Assembly: GCA_030150265.1 (NCBI GenBank)
Contig: JASLGG010000032.1
Location: forward strand, 310,001-374,000
DNA: 64,000 bases
Direction of reading: 5' to 3'
Origin: Protaetiibacter sp.
Lineage (GTDB): Bacteria; Actinomycetota; Actinomycetes; Actinomycetales; Microbacteriaceae
Shown: positions 8,964-17,107 of the stretch, piece after piece
Numbering within the stretch: the stretch's first letter is position 1
Layout of the letters: the number at the start of each line of letters is the position of its first letter
Program-made: the position numbers and the translations under genes
The notes under the pieces: generated by a model
Told to the model about the DNA's origin: nothing
The model's database searches: none
What the model saw: the letters and a program-made list of their open reading frames with translations, nothing else

Positions 8964-10256
8964 TCAGAGCGACGCGGCGGTGTCCTCGAGCGTCTTGACG
9001 ATGTCCTGCGGCGTGCCGGTGCCCGCCATCAGGTTGACGATGGCCTGGTTCAGCGGGGTGCCGAAGGTCGGGCCGAGGTCGCTGTCGAGCCACAGCTGCA
9101 CGTAGGACGAGCGGGCGAGGCCGGCGGCGATCTCCTTGAGGTTCGGGTCGGTGACCGCGTCGGCGGCACCCGAGTTGGCGGGGATGCCGGCGCCGGTCGC
9201 GGCGAACCGCTTCTGCACGTCGGCCGAGGCGATGTACTTCAGCAGCTCGACCGTCTCCTTGGGGGCGTTCTTCGAGATGCCGAAGGCGTCGCCGCCGCCC
9301 ATGGTGATGGTCGGGTCACCCGCGGCGCCCGGGACGCTCACCATCGGGAACCAGCCCAGCCAGTCGGGAACCTGTCCGTCCGGGGTGAGCGAGCCGATCT
9401 GTCCGGCGTTCCAGTGGCCCATGAGCTCCATGGCCGCGTTGCCGTTGGCGACGAGACCGGCCGAGCTGTCGGCGCCCTGCTGGCCCGAGGTCGCGAGGAA
9501 GCCGTCCTGGAACGGGTTGGTGGCGACGAAGGCCTTCAGCAGCTCGCCCGCCTTGACCCAGCAGGGGTCGGAGAAGTCGTGCGCGGGGATGGCCTTCTGC
9601 AGCGTCTCGGTCGAGCACGCCGCGAGCGCGAACTGGTACCACCAGTGGCCGGCGGGCCACAGGTCGCCGGCGCCGACCGCGATCGGCGTGATGCCGGCCG
9701 CGCGCAGCTTCGTGTTCGCCGCCTCGAGCTCGGGGAGCGTCGTGGGCGGGGCGTCGATACCGGCCTTCGTGAAGAGGTCCTTGTTGTACCAGAAGCCCTC
9801 GATGCCGAAGGTGTAGGGGATCGCGTACTGCTTGCCGTCGACCTGCCACGGCTTCACGGTGCCGCCGTACTCCGGGAGGACGTCGGACATCACGTCGGTG
9901 AGGTCCATGAGGTAGCCGGCCTCGACCTGCGAGCGCACCTCGCCACCGGGCCACACCATGAAGAGGTCGGGTGCGTCGCCCGACTGCAGCGCGTTCGGGA
10001 TGAGGGTGCGCTGCAGGTCCTCGTTCTGGTAGCCGGTGACCTCGACCTTGACGCCCGGATGCGCCGTCTCGAACTCCTTGGCGACGTCCTCCCACAGGGA
10101 CTTCTGCGGGTCGGAGGTCGCGTTGTGCCACCAGGTGATGGTGACCTTGCCGTCGCCGCCGGTGTCGCCTCCGGTCTGGCAGGCGGTGAGTCCGCCGACG
10201 GCCAGGGCTGCCGCCGCGGCGACCGCTCCGACCCGTGTGATCCGGGCTCTGTTCAT
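8964..10256 (-). CDS. Sugar ABC importer substrate-binding lipoprotein
   Basis: Extracellular solute-binding protein, family 1 (430 aa). ATG 10256 is preceded by GAGAGG. A lipoprotein signal peptide ends in the lipobox LTAC (Cys at about residue 26), so the mature protein is membrane-tethered. Two-lobe SBP body with ITWWHNATSDPQ near the N-terminus, typical of CUT1 binding proteins. First gene of the xylan uptake operon. A sigma70-like promoter and palindromes shared with the divergent ROK gene lie directly upstream, so it is probably repressed by that regulator in the absence of inducer. Confidence 0.94.
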   Translation of the reverse strand: MNRARITRVGAVAAAAALAVGGLTACQTGGDTGGDGKVTITWWHNATSDPQKSLWEDVAKEFETAHPGVKVEVTGYQNEDLQRTLIPNALQSGDAPDLFMVWPGGEVRSQVEAGYLMDLTDVMSDVLPEYGGTVKPWQVDGKQYAIPYTFGIEGFWYNKDLFTKAGIDAPPTTLPELEAANTKLRAAGITPIAVGAGDLWPAGHWWYQFALAACSTETLQKAIPAHDFSDPCWVKAGELLKAFVATNPFQDGFLATSGQQGADSSAGLVANGNAAMELMGHWNAGQIGSLTPDGQVPDWLGWFPMVSVPGAAGDPTITMGGGDAFGISKNAPKETVELLKYIASADVQKRFAATGAGIPANSGAADAVTDPNLKEIAAGLARSSYVQLWLDSDLGPTFGTPLNQAIVNLMAGTGTPQDIVKTLEDTAASL

Positions 10257-10269
10257 CTTCGAACACCTC

Positions 10270-10343
10270 TCGAAAGTTTCGACAACTACGTCGAAAGTGG
10301 TTGGGATGCGGCGATCATACGCAGATGCGGCAATTGCCGTCAA
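10270..10343 (-). promoter_or_regulatory. Promoter and operator of xylo-oligosaccharide uptake operon
   Basis: On the minus strand: -35 TTGACG (10343-10338), 18-nt spacer, -10 TATGAT (10319-10314), predicting a start near 10307. Downstream of it lie the palindrome TCGAAAGTTTCGA (10270-10282) and a half-site TCGAAAGT (10291-10298). The same TCGAAA/TTTCGA arms form a palindrome at 10508-10527 in the ROK gene. Placement fits a repressor site. ROK binding is inferred. Confidence 0.7.
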
Positions 10344-10472
10344 GCACAACAAAATAGACATCCGCGCACACGGTCCGCATCCCCGTGTGCCCAGCGTGCC
10401 ACGGGGGAGCGCTCCCATCGCACCTCGGGGGCGGGAGGCGGCATCCGGGCGCGTTGTCGCTAAAGTGTGCGG

Positions 10473-11654
10473 GTGGGCGCACTCGGGGACACGGTCGACT
10501 CGGTCCGCCGTCGAAACCTTTCGACGGTGCTCGAGCTCGTGCACCGCGGAGGGGACCCCTCGCGTGCCGATCTGACGGCGCTGACCGGCCTCAACCGCTC
10601 CACCATCGGCGCCCTCGTCGCCGAGCTCGTGGAGCTCGGCCTCGTGCAGGAGACCGACCCCTCGGCGACCAATCGCGTGGGGCGGCCGTCGCGACGGGTG
10701 CTGCCCGACCCCCGATCCGCGGTGATCGCCGTGAACCCCGAGATCGACGCCGTCACGGTGGGCCTCGTGGGCCTGGGCGCCCGGGTGGAGCACCGCGTGC
10801 GCCACGAGCTGGGACGCATCGCGACACCGGAGGAGATGGCCGAGGCGATCGGCGGGATCGTCGCGGACCTCCGGGAGGGGCCCGCGCGCGACAAGCGGCT
10901 CATGGGCGTCGGGCTCGCCATCCCCGGTCTGGTGCGGGCACGCGACGGCGTCGTGCGCTGGGCGCCGCACCTCGGCTGGCGGGAGAGCCCGTTCCCACGC
11001 CTCGTCGAGCAGGTGGTCGGGCTGCCGACCGTCGCGGACAACGACGCGACGCTCGGCGCGCTCGCCGAGCGCCTCTTCGGCGTGGGCCGCGGCGTCGACC
11101 AGCTCGTCTACCTCAACGGCGGCGCGAGCGGCATCGGCGGCGGCGTCATCGTGAACGGCCAGCCGTACCGCGGCGCCTACGGCTACGCGGGCGAGTTCGG
11201 GCACAACCGCCCGCGCCTCGACGACCCCGCGCATCGGGCGACCGTCGGCGGGACCCTCGAGGAGGAGGTCAGCCGCGCGCGGCTGATGTCGATCCTCGGC
11301 CGTCGCACGCTCGACGAGCCCGAGTTCGAGGCGGCGGTGCTCGCCTCGAACGACCCCGCGCTGCACGCCGAGCTCGCGCGCCAGCAGATCGTGCTCGGCG
11401 GCGCCCTCGGCAACGCGATCAACGTGCTCGGGCCCGAGCTCGTGGTGCTCGGCGGCTTCCTCGCGACGCTGCTGGCCTGGGACGCCCCCGCGCTCGAGGC
11501 TGCCGTCGCGGCGCGCACCCTGCCGATCGCGTGGGAGGGCACCCGCATCCGTCCCGCGGGCCTCGCGCGCGACCGCCTCCTCATCGGCGCGGCGGAGCTG
11601 GCCTTCGGCGACATCCTGCGCGACCCGGCCGCCGCAGCCCCGCTGGCCGAGTAG
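10473..11654 (+). CDS. ROK family transcriptional regulator (xylan locus)
   Basis: Sugar-responsive repressor: winged-helix HTH at the N-terminus (RRRNLSTVLELV...PSRADLTALTGLNRSTI), then a ROK sugar-kinase-like sensor domain. Start set at GTG 10473 because TAAAGT (10461-10466) lies exactly 6 nt upstream, the leaderless geometry seen repeatedly here; GTG 10467 is the alternative. The zinc-binding CxCGxxGC motif of classical ROK proteins is absent: after GEFGHNRPRLDD the sequence continues ATVGGTLEEEVS, so inducer sensing may differ from XylR/Mlc. A palindrome (10508-10527) lies in its first codons. The stop codon lies inside a dispersed repeat. Divergent from the importer it presumably controls and upstream of GH1. 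Confidence 0.9.
   Translation: MGALGDTVDSVRRRNLSTVLELVHRGGDPSRADLTALTGLNRSTIGALVAELVELGLVQETDPSATNRVGRPSRRVLPDPRSAVIAVNPEIDAVTVGLVGLGARVEHRVRHELGRIATPEEMAEAIGGIVADLREGPARDKRLMGVGLAIPGLVRARDGVVRWAPHLGWRESPFPRLVEQVVGLPTVADNDATLGALAERLFGVGRGVDQLVYLNGGASGIGGGVIVNGQPYRGAYGYAGEFGHNRPRLDDPAHRATVGGTLEEEVSRARLMSILGRRTLDEPEFEAAVLASNDPALHAELARQQIVLGGALGNAINVLGPELVVLGGFLATLLAWDAPALEAAVAARTLPIAWEGTRIRPAGLARDRLLIGAAELAFGDILRDPAAAAPLAE
10508..10527. promoter_or_regulatory. Palindrome in 5' coding part of ROK gene
   Basis: CCGTCGAAA-CC-TTTCGACGG, a perfect 9-bp inverted repeat with a 2-nt spacer, about 36 nt inside the ROK gene. Arms match TCGAAA-N-TTTCGA before the importer operon. Could be an autoregulatory operator; it also encodes conserved HTH residues, so coincidence is possible. 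Confidence 0.5.
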
Positions 11655-11677
11655 CCGCGCGGCGTATCGAGACCCCC
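11641..11677. repeat. GGTCGAGTAGCC repeat, truncated copy at ROK stop codon
   Basis: Matches the 40-bp element at 61480-61519 except for one substitution (GGCCGAG for GGTCGAG) and a 3-nt deletion (AGC). The ROK stop codon TAG (11652-11654) and its last residues are encoded by the repeat. Confidence 0.8.
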
Positions 11678-11699
11678 ACCATTGGGGGAGACTGGAGCA

Positions 11700-13163
11700 A
11701 TGTCCCCCACCGGCTCCCCCGACCACCGCGACTCCGGCCTCGAGTTCCCGCCCGGCTTCCTGATCGGCTCGGCGACCGCCTCGTACCAGATCGAGGGAGC
11801 CGCCCACGAGGACGGTCGGGGCCCGTCGATCTGGGACACCTTCAGCCACACCCCCGGCAAGGTGTGGAACGGCGACACGGGCGACGTGGCCGACGACCAC
11901 TACCACCGCTGGGAGTCCGACCTCGACCTCATGGCGGAGCTCGGCCTGCAGTCGTACCGCTTCTCGATCGCCTGGCCGCGCATCCAGGCCACCGGCTCGG
12001 GCGCGGTGAACCCCGCGGGGATCGCGTTCTACAGCCGGCTCGTCGACGGGCTGCTGGAGCGCGGCATCCGTCCGATCGCGACGCTGTACCACTGGGACCT
12101 GCCGCAGGCTCTCGAGGACGCCGGCGGCTGGCCGAACCGCGACACCGCCTACCGCTTCGCCGAGTACGCGGCGCGCACCGCGGAGGCGCTCGGCGACCGG
12201 GTGGCGACCTGGACCACCCTCAACGAGCCCTGGTGCTCGGCCTACCTCGGCTACGGCTCCGGCGCCCACGCCCCGGGCCGCACCGAGGGAGCGGCGGCGC
12301 TCGCGGCGGTGCACCACCTGAACCTCGCGCACGGGCTCGCCGTGCAGGAGGTGCGGCACGCGGCCGCGGGCGACCCCGAGCTCTCGGTCACGCTCAACTT
12401 CCACGTGATCCGCGGCGACGACGAGCCGGACGGGCGGAGCACGAGCCCCGAGGCGCGCCGCCGCATCGACGCGCTCGCCAACCGGGCCTTCACACATCCG
12501 ATGCTGAAGGGGGAGTACCCCGCCGACCTCCTCGAGGACACCGCGGGGGTGACCGACTGGGCGTTCGTGCGCCCCGGCGACCTCGCGCAGATCAACCAGC
12601 CGCTCGAGGTGCTCGGCGTCAACTACTACTCCACCGTCACGGTGCGGATGTGGGACGGCGTGAGCCCGCGCTCCGGCAACGACGGCCACAAGGACATGGG
12701 CGGCTCGCCGTGGCCGGGCTCACGCGACGTCGAGTTCCTGCCGCAGGCGGGGCCGTACACCGACATGGGCTGGAACATCGCGCCCGAGGGGCTCGAGGAG
12801 CTGCTGCTCTCGCTGCACGATCAGTTCCCGGGGCAGCCGCTCATGGTCACCGAGAACGGCGCGGCGTTCCCGGATCGGGTGACGATGACAGATGCCGGAC
12901 CGCGCGTGCACGACGCCGACCGCGTCGACTACCTGAACCGCCACTTCACGGCGGCGCACCGCGCGATGGCGCAGGGCGTCGACCTGCGCGGGTACCAGGT
13001 GTGGTCGCTGCTCGACAACTTCGAGTGGGGCTACGGATACTCCAAGCGCTTCGGCATCGTGCGCGTCGACTACCGGACCCAGGAGCGCATCCCGAAGGAC
13101 TCCGCCCGCTGGCTGCAGGAGCTCATCCGCACGCGGCGGACGCCGGGATCACCCGAGCGCTGA
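11700..13163 (+). CDS. GH1 beta-glucosidase
   Basis: Intracellular GH1 glycosidase (487 aa) hydrolysing beta-linked gluco- or other oligosaccharides from the non-reducing end. Acid/base Glu176 in TLNEPW and nucleophile Glu385 in VTENGAAF are both present, as is the N-terminal GSATASYQIEGA signature. ATG 11700 has GGAG 6 nt upstream; a TTG at 11682 would extend it without an SD. It follows the ROK gene on the same strand after 45 nt, most of which is the dispersed repeat, so it may share the regulator's transcript. Exact substrate is not readable from sequence. Confidence 0.95.
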   Translation: MSPTGSPDHRDSGLEFPPGFLIGSATASYQIEGAAHEDGRGPSIWDTFSHTPGKVWNGDTGDVADDHYHRWESDLDLMAELGLQSYRFSIAWPRIQATGSGAVNPAGIAFYSRLVDGLLERGIRPIATLYHWDLPQALEDAGGWPNRDTAYRFAEYAARTAEALGDRVATWTTLNEPWCSAYLGYGSGAHAPGRTEGAAALAAVHHLNLAHGLAVQEVRHAAAGDPELSVTLNFHVIRGDDEPDGRSTSPEARRRIDALANRAFTHPMLKGEYPADLLEDTAGVTDWAFVRPGDLAQINQPLEVLGVNYYSTVTVRMWDGVSPRSGNDGHKDMGGSPWPGSRDVEFLPQAGPYTDMGWNIAPEGLEELLLSLHDQFPGQPLMVTENGAAFPDRVTMTDAGPRVHDADRVDYLNRHFTAAHRAMAQGVDLRGYQVWSLLDNFEWGYGYSKRFGIVRVDYRTQERIPKDSARWLQELIRTRRTPGSPER

Positions 13164-13188
13164 CGCCTGGCCTCAGCGCCGGGGCGGC

Positions 13189-13431
13189 TCAGGGGCGCGA
13201 GAACCGCTGCTGAGCCGCCTGCCGCGTGATGCCGAGCGCGGCGCCGATCACGGTCCACGACTCGCCCGCCGCGCGAGCGGCCAGCACGGCGGTGCGCAGC
13301 GCCGCTTCGGCCTCTGCGACGGCTTCGTCGGCAGCGATGATCGCGCGGAAGTGCGCGGCATCGTGGGCGGGGTTGCGGGCGGGATGGAGCGTGTCGAGCC
13401 CTGTGATGTCGTGTGCGATCTTGGCCGTCAT
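13189..13431 (-). CDS. Small helix-turn-helix protein
   Basis: 80-aa predicted DNA-binding protein. The N-terminal half is Ala/Glu-rich and probably helical. The C-terminus (ESWTVIGAALGITRQAAQQRF) is a clear HTH of the kind in small actinobacterial HTH proteins. Start ATG 13431, with AGGTG just upstream; the reading frame is open further (to TTG 13551) but that would start inside the promoter. A promoter with two identical-geometry palindromes lies 90 bp upstream, suggesting autoregulation. No toxin-like partner is seen beside it. Role unknown. Confidence 0.7.
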   Translation of the reverse strand: MTAKIAHDITGLDTLHPARNPAHDAAHFRAIIAADEAVAEAEAALRTAVLAARAAGESWTVIGAALGITRQAAQQRFSRP

Positions 13432-13518
13432 CGTCACCTCAGGTAGTCGTAGAACGTCGGCCGAAGCCGATCCGCGTGGATGATCCGGGTGGGCGAGCGC
13501 TGAGGCGGATCCTCGTAG

Positions 13519-13564
13519 TGTCAATCCTATCTTGACAGGTGGAGATGTCAACTGTGCGTTGACG
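13519..13564 (-). promoter_or_regulatory. Promoter with tandem TGTCAA-N7-TTGACR palindromes
   Basis: Two palindromes of the same geometry with a 27-bp period: TGTCAA-N7-TTGACA (13519-13537) and TGTCAA-N7-TTGACG (13546-13564). On the minus strand TTGACA (13551-13546), a 16-nt spacer and TAGGAT (13529-13524) form a promoter, so the palindromes cover both -35 and -10. Likely operator for the small HTH protein (inference). Confidence 0.65.
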
Positions 13565-13596
13565 TTTGATTGGTGACGGGCGGCTCGGCTGCACGC

Positions 13597-14940
13597 TCAC
13601 GCGGCCGCGGGCAGGCGTCCGCCGCGCCGCGGGGTGCGGGTCGGGTCGAGCCAGGGCGGCGGGACGAGGTAGGGGACTCCCCGCTCCCGGCGCAGCGTCC
13701 AGCCATCGCGATCGAAGCGGTGGTGATGGTGGGCGCAGAGCAGTGCGCCGTTGTCGAGGTCCGTCGGGCCGCCGGTGAGCCAGGGATCGAGGTGGGCCGC
13801 CTCGCACCAGGCGGGCGGTGCCGCGCATCCAGGCCAGACGCATCCGCCGTCGCGGGCGACCATCGCGCGCCGCTGGGCCTCGGAGAACAGGCGCGCCGCG
13901 CGGCCGAGGTCGAGCACCTCGGACTCCGCGCCGAGTACCACCGGGATGATCTCGGCGGATGCGGCGAGCCGTCGGGCGGTGCGCGCGCAGATCGGCTCGT
14001 CGACGCCCGCGATCTCGGCCGTGCCGGTGCCGCTGCGCAGGGTCTGGAGCGGCACCGTGACGAGCATCGTGACCGAGGTGCCGGCGAGCGAGCCGCGATC
14101 GCGACCGAGCGCCTCGCGGCAGAGCTCGGCGAGGGCATCGGCCCGCCGCCGGGCGAGAGGGCGGGTGTCGGCGAGCGTGGACGGGTCGGCGACCGACCCG
14201 GCGGCGGCCAGCGCGGTGGCGAACGTCACCCTCCGCGGCGCGGTGCGCGCGTCGAGCGCCGCGAGCACGAAGCCCGCCGCCTCCGGATGGAGTTCCGCCA
14301 CGAGCCGGGTCATGCCGTTCTCCAACTGCCGCACCGTCAGCCGGCTGCGCTCGCGCAGCGCCTCCTCCCGTGGCTCGGCGCCGTCGGGGTCGAGGTGGTC
14401 GGGCAGTCTCCGCACGAGCCGGGCGAGCTGCCGCACGGTGAGCGTCGCCGCGCACCCCACGACGGTCGTCTCGAGCGCGTGCAGGGTGTCGGCATCCGCG
14501 TGGTCGGCGACCGCGTCGATGCCGCGCACGATGACGGCGGCGTGCCGGGCCCCGAGCGCCGCGGTCCGCACGGCCTCGGCGAGCGGCTCGTGCCGCGGTG
14601 CCAGCAGCTCGCCTTGCAGCGAGACCCGGGGTGCGATCGCCGCGCCCACGACCCGCCAGGCGTGCAGGGTGTCGTCGTCGAGGCCGCTCGCGTCGCGCAT
14701 GAGCTCGGAAGCGGCACGGCCTCCCACCTCGCCGCCGAGCGCGGCGCGACGGAACCCCGGATCGGTCTGCACCCGCCGGGTGAGCTCGGCATCCGCCGTC
14801 GCGCCCAGTGCGTCCACCGTGCGCGAGAGCTCGCCGAGCCCGACCAGCAGCTCGAGGAACTGCTCCGTCGAGAGCGACTCGACCTCGTCGACGGCGCGCA
14901 GCACGGCTGCGGCGGTGTCGCGGAGGGAGAGGGCGTGCAT
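13597..14940 (-). CDS. DUF222 / HNH endonuclease domain protein
   Basis: Member of the large actinobacterial DUF222-HNH family (447 aa), multicopy in these genomes and of unproven function. The N-terminal DUF222 region is helical. The C-terminal HNH nuclease region carries CVWPGCAAPPAWCEAAHLDPW and the HHHHRFDRDGW segment, giving the His-Asn-His set plus zinc-type cysteines. Start at ATG 14940 with GGAG 9 nt upstream; the longer frame to 15063 lacks such support. It stands alone between the HTH gene and a divergent efflux gene. Confidence 0.85.
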   Translation of the reverse strand: MHALSLRDTAAAVLRAVDEVESLSTEQFLELLVGLGELSRTVDALGATADAELTRRVQTDPGFRRAALGGEVGGRAASELMRDASGLDDDTLHAWRVVGAAIAPRVSLQGELLAPRHEPLAEAVRTAALGARHAAVIVRGIDAVADHADADTLHALETTVVGCAATLTVRQLARLVRRLPDHLDPDGAEPREEALRERSRLTVRQLENGMTRLVAELHPEAAGFVLAALDARTAPRRVTFATALAAAGSVADPSTLADTRPLARRRADALAELCREALGRDRGSLAGTSVTMLVTVPLQTLRSGTGTAEIAGVDEPICARTARRLAASAEIIPVVLGAESEVLDLGRAARLFSEAQRRAMVARDGGCVWPGCAAPPAWCEAAHLDPWLTGGPTDLDNGALLCAHHHHRFDRDGWTLRRERGVPYLVPPPWLDPTRTPRRGGRLPAAA

Positions 14941-15097
14941 GACCGGATGCTCCAAGAGATGTTCGGTTGTGCGCCCGCAGCCAGGATACCAGGAATAGAA
15001 CAGATCATCTAGTGAATGGGCAATCAAGATCGAGAAGTATCGAAGAGATGATCGCCCGCCCATCCCGATGTTGAGGCGTCACATAGACTGGCCCGAC

Positions 15098-15123
15098 ACG
15101 GAGAGGTGAACCCTCTCCGTTTT
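15098..15123 (+). terminator. Hairpin with T-tract in leader of efflux gene
   Basis: ACGGAGAGG (15098-15106), 5-nt loop, CCTCTCCGT (15112-15120), then TTT: a canonical intrinsic terminator, rare in this G+C-rich window. It points at the efflux gene starting at 15195, so it may be an attenuator. The gap 14941-15194 holds little else recognisable. Confidence 0.65.
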
Positions 15124-15194
15124 CTCTGTCGGCCGCCGGGCAGTCCGGCTTCCCGGCCGCCGCATCCGCCATCCCTTCGATCTCGAGGTGCCCC

Positions 15195-16424
15195 ATGCCG
15201 CCCGTCGTGCATCCCGGCGACGCGCTCTCGCGCGGCGAGCGGCTGACCTACATCCTGGTGCTGGGGGCGCTGACGGCTCTCGGACCGTTCACGATCGACC
15301 TCTATCTCCCGGCGCTCCCGGTGCTCGAGACCGACCTCGGCGCCCCGACCGCCGCCGTGCAGCTCACGCTCACCGCGACGATGATCGGCTTCGCGCTCGG
15401 GCAGCTCTTCGTCGGCCCGCTCTCCGACCAGGTCGGACGCCGTCGTCCGCTGCTGGCCGCGACGGCCGTGCACATCCTCGCCTGCCTCGGTGCCGCGTTC
15501 GCCCCCGACCTGTTCTGGCTGAGCGTCGCGCGCCTGCTGCAGGGCGTCGGCGCGGCCGCCGGCTCGGTGGTCGCCATGGCGATGGTGCGCGACCTCTTCG
15601 GCGGCTACCCGCTCGTGCGGATGCTGAGCCGCCTCGCGCTCGTGAGCGGGCTCGCGCCGGTGATCGCGCCGGTGATCGGCTCCCAGCTGCTGCTCGTGGT
15701 CGACTGGCGCGGCCTCTTCGGCTTCCTCTCGGTGTTCGGCATCCTCGTGCTCGTCGCGAACGCGCTCTTCCTGCGTGAGACGCTGCCGGTCGAGGCTCGC
15801 CGTGTGCGCGGGCACTCCTCGGTGGGGCAGCGCTACAGCGCGCTGTTCCGCGACCGGATCTACGTGGGCGCGGTGCTCATCGCGGGCATGAACTTCTCCG
15901 CGCTGTTCGGCTACCTCTCCAGCTCGCCGTTCCTGTTCCAGGAGGTCTATGCGCTGAGCGCGCAGGAGTACGGCCTGCTCTTCGGAATCAACTCGATCGG
16001 CGTGATCGTGGGCGTGCAGACCTCGAGCCGGCTGCAGAAGCGCATCGGCCCGCAGTGGATCGTGGCGGGCGCGACGCTCCTGCAGCTGACCGCGGCGGGC
16101 GCGATCATGGTGCTCGACGCATCCGGTGCCGGGTTCCTCGGCATCGTCATCCCGCTGTGGTTCTTCATCGCCGGATGCGGCTTCAACTTCCCGGCGATCA
16201 CGGCCCTCGCGCTCGTGCGCCACGGGCACGAGGCGGGCACCGCGGCTTCGCTGCTGGGTGCCGCGAACTTCGGCGTCGCGGGCCTCGTGTCGCCCATCGT
16301 GGGCCTCTTCACGATCACCGACGCGATCCCGATGGCGGGCGTCATGGTGGTCGCGATCTCGATCGCGATCCTCGTGCTGTGGACGGTCGTGCGGCCGAGC
16401 CACGTGCCGCCGCTCGAGGCGTAG
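15195..16424 (+). CDS. MFS multidrug efflux transporter, Bcr/CflA type
   Basis: Proton-driven drug exporter (409 aa, 12 predicted membrane helices). GPFTIDLYLPALP in helix 1, the motif-A loop GPLSDQVGRRRPLL and RLLQGVGAAAGSVVAMAMVRDLF are characteristic of the DHA1 Bcr/CflA group. ATG 15195 has GAGGTG 5 nt upstream. A terminator-like hairpin in the leader suggests control by attenuation. Drug specificity cannot be inferred. The PAP2 gene downstream has its own leaderless-type promoter. Confidence 0.92.
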   Translation: MPPVVHPGDALSRGERLTYILVLGALTALGPFTIDLYLPALPVLETDLGAPTAAVQLTLTATMIGFALGQLFVGPLSDQVGRRRPLLAATAVHILACLGAAFAPDLFWLSVARLLQGVGAAAGSVVAMAMVRDLFGGYPLVRMLSRLALVSGLAPVIAPVIGSQLLLVVDWRGLFGFLSVFGILVLVANALFLRETLPVEARRVRGHSSVGQRYSALFRDRIYVGAVLIAGMNFSALFGYLSSSPFLFQEVYALSAQEYGLLFGINSIGVIVGVQTSSRLQKRIGPQWIVAGATLLQLTAAGAIMVLDASGAGFLGIVIPLWFFIAGCGFNFPAITALALVRHGHEAGTAASLLGAANFGVAGLVSPIVGLFTITDAIPMAGVMVVAISIAILVLWTVVRPSHVPPLEA

Positions 16425-16456
16425 CGGTCGTCGTGCGTCACGGCTACGGTAGGCGG

Positions 16457-17107
16457 ATGCAGCTGCCCGAGCCCGCATCCCGGCGCCCGTTGGTCTACGC
16501 GGGTGCGGCTGCGGTGCTGCTGACGCTGGGTCTCGGGGCACTCGTGTCGTTCCGCTCGCACGAGCCGAACCTGATCGATCTCGACTGGATGCGCGAGATG
16601 CTCGAGCACCGGGGTCCCGGGGGCGAGGCGATCGCCCGGGTGTTCGACGTCGCGGGCGGCGGCTGGGTCGCGATCCTCGTGGTGCCGATCGGCGTCGCGA
16701 TCGCGTTCCTGTTCGCGCGGCGGCCGTGGTCGGCGCTCGCCTTCGTGCTCGCCTCCGCCCTCGGCTCGGCGCTGTGCCAGCTGCTCAAGGCCGCCTTCGG
16801 CCGGCATCGGCCGGAGGAGATCCTGCTGCCGCTCGACAACGGCTCGTTCCCCTCGGGGCACGTGACGAACGCCGCGGTGATCGCCGTCGTGCTGGGCCTG
16901 CTGCTGCGGCGGGTCTGGATCTGGGTGCTCGGCGCGGTGTACGTCGTGGCGATGGCGGTGAGCCGCACCTACCTCGGCGCCCACTGGCTCACCGACACCC
17001 TCGGCGGGGCGCTCCTCGGGGGCGGCGTCGCGGTGCTCGTCTGGTGCGCCCTGCTGCCGCTGCTGCGCCGGGAGCCGCTCGGGAGCGAGTCGCGGCTCAG
17101 CTCCTGA
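16457..17107 (+). CDS. PAP2 family phosphatase, membrane
   Basis: Membrane phosphatase of the PAP2/undecaprenyl-pyrophosphatase superfamily (216 aa), probably dephosphorylating lipid phosphates or pyrophosphates on the outer face. All three motifs are visible: KAAFGRHRP, PSGH and SRTYLGAHWLTD. About five to six membrane helices. ATG 16457 lies 6 nt behind TACGGT (16445-16450), a leaderless arrangement. Its 3' end overlaps the convergent PfkB gene by 11 nt. Confidence 0.9.
   Translation: MQLPEPASRRPLVYAGAAAVLLTLGLGALVSFRSHEPNLIDLDWMREMLEHRGPGGEAIARVFDVAGGGWVAILVVPIGVAIAFLFARRPWSALAFVLASALGSALCQLLKAAFGRHRPEEILLPLDNGSFPSGHVTNAAVIAVVLGLLLRRVWIWVLGAVYVVAMAVSRTYLGAHWLTDTLGGALLGGGVAVLVWCALLPLLRREPLGSESRLSS

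Noticed and set aside
8964..12689. 1241-codon minus-strand open frame across ROK and GH1 genes
   Set aside because: Only 8964-10256 is the binding protein. The rest is antisense to two clear genes with catalytic motifs and reads as low-complexity Arg/Val/Glu sequence, a G+C artefact.
13759..14998. Long plus-strand frames opposite the DUF222/HNH gene
   Set aside because: No recognisable domain; the opposite strand has HNH motifs and an SD.
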